Positions 62,072 to 64,000 of a DNA stretch of 64,000 bases are shown piece after piece. This stretch comes from Streptomyces parvus (GTDB lineage Bacteria; Actinomycetota; Actinomycetes; Streptomycetales; Streptomycetaceae): positions 62,001-126,000 of the forward strand of contig NZ_BMRY01000011.1 in NCBI RefSeq assembly GCF_014648875.1, in the 5' to 3' direction. The notes under the pieces are model-generated. The model had not been told where the DNA came from. It was given only the letters and a program-made list of their open reading frames with translations, and did no database searches. The position numbers were made by a program, and so were the translations under genes. Within the stretch, counting starts at the first letter, position 1. Every line of letters starts with the position of its first letter.

Positions 62072-64000
62072 TCACCCCGCGCTTCCGGGGCTCGCGTGGT
62101 GGAAGGACCGTCCGTCGAGCGCGTCGAGGGCGGGCAGACCGGCGGAGGCGGGTGTGCCGGGCGGCTGGAGGTCGGCCCAGGGGTGCAGGGCGAAGCCGTT
62201 CGGCTGGGTGAGGGTGCGGTGCGGCATGGCCCTGCGCGGGGTGGAGTCGGCGCGGGTGAGCCGGTCGGCGACGGCGGCGGGGCCGCCCTCGCGGTACAGG
62301 TCGATCAGCTCGGCCAGGTTCCAGGCGGCCGTGCCGGTGATGCTGAACGCGCGCGGCGGACGGCGGGTGAGGGTGCCGCGTACGAGCAGCAGGCTGCTGT
62401 GGAACACCGTATGGGCGCAACGCCCGTGGCTGTCCTCGAAGAACGCCAGGTCGGACAGGCCGGTGGGGTCGTCCAGGGTGGCGAAGATGACGCGCTTGCC
62501 GGAGCGGATCGGCGGGGTCTGGGTGGCGACCTTGACGCCGGCGACGAGCACGGTGGAACCGTGCCGGAGGCCCGCCAGATCGGCGGCGGGGGTCGCGCCG
62601 ATGTCGGCCAGCAGGGAGCGGTGCTCGTCGAGGAGGTGGCGGGAGATGTCCATGCCGAGTACGTCGAGTTCGGCGGCGAGCTGTTCGGACGCGTCCATGG
62701 CCGGCAGGCCCGTGACGGCGTCGGCCGTGCTGCCGATGCCGTCGCCCTCCGACTCGGAACAGGTGTCCACCGTGCCTTCCGTGCTCCCCGTGTCCGTCAT
62801 GGGGAGCTGACCGGCGGTGGATCCGCCCGCGCCGCGCCCGGCACGGTGCAGCTCGGCGACCTTCAGCAGAAGCTCACGGCGGGACCCGAACGCGCTCAAC
62901 GCACCGACCCGGGCGAGGCGTTCAGCCAGCGGGCGGCTGGGCCGGGCGCGCTGCCAGAAGTCCTCGACCGAGGCGTACGGCTGCCCGGCCACGATGCGTC
63001 CGCTCTCGGCCTCGGTGATGCCGCGCACCTGCGCGAGACCGATCCGCACCCCCCACTTACCGGACACCAGTTCGATTATGTGTGCGACCTGGGAGCGGTT
63101 GACGTCGGGCAGCAGCAGCGGCACCCCGTGACGCCGGGCGTCCGCGGCCAGGACCCGCTTGTGGTACATCCCCGGGTCGTGCGTGAGCAGCCCGGCGAGC
63201 AGAGCCGCCATCCGGTGGGCCTTGAGCCAGCTCGACTGGTAGGCGGGCTGCGCGAAGGCCGCGGCGTGCGCCTTGGCGAAGCCGAAGCTGCCGAAGTTCT
63301 CCAGGGTCTTCCACACGTCCCGTACGACCTGGACCGAGTAGCCGCGCCCGCGCGCCCGGTCGGCGAACCAGGCGCGGACCCGGCCCTGCCGCTCGGGGAC
63401 GGACAGGGCGCGGCGGGCCTCGTCGGCCGTGCCCCGGTCACAGCCCGTCATCGTCGCCATGATCTTGATCACCTGTTCGTGGTAGACCACCTGCCCCTCG
63501 GTCTCCGCCAGGATCTTCCGCAGGTCGCTGTGCGCGTAACGGGTCACGCTCCGGCCGTCCCGGGCCTTGATCAGCGGATCCACCATGTTGGCCGCGACCG
63601 GTCCCGGCCGGAACAGGCTGATGTCGAGCGCCAGGTCGCCGAACGACCGCGGCCGCAGGTTCCGTACCAGCTCCCGCTGGCCGGGGCTCTCCAGCTGGAA
63701 GGTGCCCAGGGTGTCCCCGGAGGAGATCAGGTCGTACGTGGCCGGGTCGTCCGGCGGCACCTGTGCGGGATCGTCCAGGTCGACGGGTTCGCCGGTGACG
63801 CGTTCGATCTCGGCGGCCGCGTGGGCGAGCGCCGACTGCATCCGTACGCCGATGACGTCGATCTTCGGGTGCCCGGTGTCCTCGATGTCCTCCTTGTCGA
63901 ACTGGGACATGGCGATGTTCTCCACGGTGGTCGGCGCCAGCGGAGTACGCCGACCCAGCGCCGCGTCGGAGACGAGCAGCCCGCACGGGTGCATCGCCGC
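62072..64000 (-). CDS. dnaE2: Error-prone DNA polymerase III alpha subunit DnaE2, N-terminus beyond window
   Basis: C-terminal 640 or so residues of a DnaE2/ImuC-type translesion polymerase. The polymerase region is visible: RMQSALAHAAAEIERVTG, LGTFQLESPGQRELV, LALDISLFRPGPVAANMV, YHEQVIKIM and FGFAKAHAAAFAQPAYQSSW, followed by helix-hairpin-helix and an OB fold (VLVAGVKVATQTP, FATLDDPTG). A Ser/Thr/Gly-rich insertion (about 62690-62815) separates the two parts. The gene extends past base 64000. With the catalytically dead Y-family partner downstream it forms the DnaE2-ImuB mutagenesis cassette, usually induced by DNA damage. Confidence 0.93.
   Translation of the reverse strand, partial: AAMHPCGLLVSDAALGRRTPLAPTTVENIAMSQFDKEDIEDTGHPKIDVIGVRMQSALAHAAAEIERVTGEPVDLDDPAQVPPDDPATYDLISSGDTLGTFQLESPGQRELVRNLRPRSFGDLALDISLFRPGPVAANMVDPLIKARDGRSVTRYAHSDLRKILAETEGQVVYHEQVIKIMATMTGCDRGTADEARRALSVPERQGRVRAWFADRARGRGYSVQVVRDVWKTLENFGSFGFAKAHAAAFAQPAYQSSWLKAHRMAALLAGLLTHDPGMYHKRVLAADARRHGVPLLLPDVNRSQVAHIIELVSGKWGVRIGLAQVRGITEAESGRIVAGQPYASVEDFWQRARPSRPLAERLARVGALSAFGSRRELLLKVAELHRAGRGAGGSTAGQLPMTDTGSTEGTVDTCSESEGDGIGSTADAVTGLPAMDASEQLAAELDVLGMDISRHLLDEHRSLLADIGATPAADLAGLRHGSTVLVAGVKVATQTPPIRSGKRVIFATLDDPTGLSDLAFFEDSHGRCAHTVFHSSLLLVRGTLTRRPPRAFSITGTAAWNLAELIDLYREGGPAAVADRLTRADSTPRRAMPHRTLTQPNGFALHPWADLQPPGTPASAGLPALDALDGRSFHHASPGSAG

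Overview
The window is chromosomal DNA from a high-GC actinomycete, almost certainly a Streptomyces. Evidence: GC-rich codon use throughout, many GTG starts, overlapping ATGA/GTGA stop-starts, several leaderless-type promoters (TANNNT six or seven bases before the start codon), a coelichelin-type siderophore locus, class E sortase-type LAxTG anchoring, and a DnaE2/Y-family cassette. No rRNA, tRNA, transposon, prophage or CRISPR array was seen. All names come from reading the sequence and recalling families; no database search was run.

Layout. (1) 1-5311: glyoxylate shunt. A 3-hydroxybutyryl-CoA dehydrogenase (cut by the window edge), malate synthase and isocitrate lyase run leftwards, and a RamB-type regulator is divergent; the gap between them carries repeated operator-like sequences. 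(2) 5338-14877: a cobalamin locus. Two cobalamin riboswitches lie back to back between divergent transcripts. Leftwards is a secreted protein with an alpha/alpha-barrel-like repeat domain plus a C-terminal DUF4430-like domain, the general architecture of animal intrinsic factor and transcobalamin. Rightwards are a large cell-wall-anchored relative with an LASTG sorting signal, a smaller membrane-tethered relative, and a complete ECF transporter (T, fused A-A', S). (3) 14946-20614: a heptamer tandem repeat, a GT-B-like protein, a STAND (NB-ARC/TPR) gene with a one-base frameshift and its small coupled partner, and a DUF3048 lipoprotein. (4) 20683-24959: divergent secreted beta-glucan enzymes (GH16 with two CBM32 domains; CBM32 plus beta-helix protein) sharing a gap with LacI-type palindromes. 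(5) 25153-27076: an enolase and a divergent MarR regulator.

(6) 27204-48731: a coelichelin-type siderophore locus in the order esterase, ABC half-exporter, trimodular NRPS, second ABC half-exporter, binding lipoprotein, ATPase, two permeases, ornithine N-monooxygenase, with iron boxes at several promoters. All three adenylation codes fit coelichelin, but no formyltransferase (cchA) or MbtH gene is next to it. (7) 49111-57789: an SDR epimerase, a two-component system, a GT2/TIGR04282/methyltransferase operon, a cytochrome b-molybdopterin oxidoreductase with a small membrane partner, and a GT-C-like membrane protein. This looks like a glycoconjugate plus redox neighbourhood of unknown product. 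(8) 57822-61032: an ABC exporter and its divergent MarR/GbsR-like regulator. (9) 61083-64000: a Y-family polymerase homologue lacking the catalytic acidic residues (ImuB-like) and the C-terminal part of DnaE2, an error-prone repair cassette.

The most interesting unit is the riboswitch-controlled, surface-displayed, transcobalamin-like B12 capture system. Next are the complementary degenerate ATP sites of the two siderophore half-exporters and the STAND gene pair.
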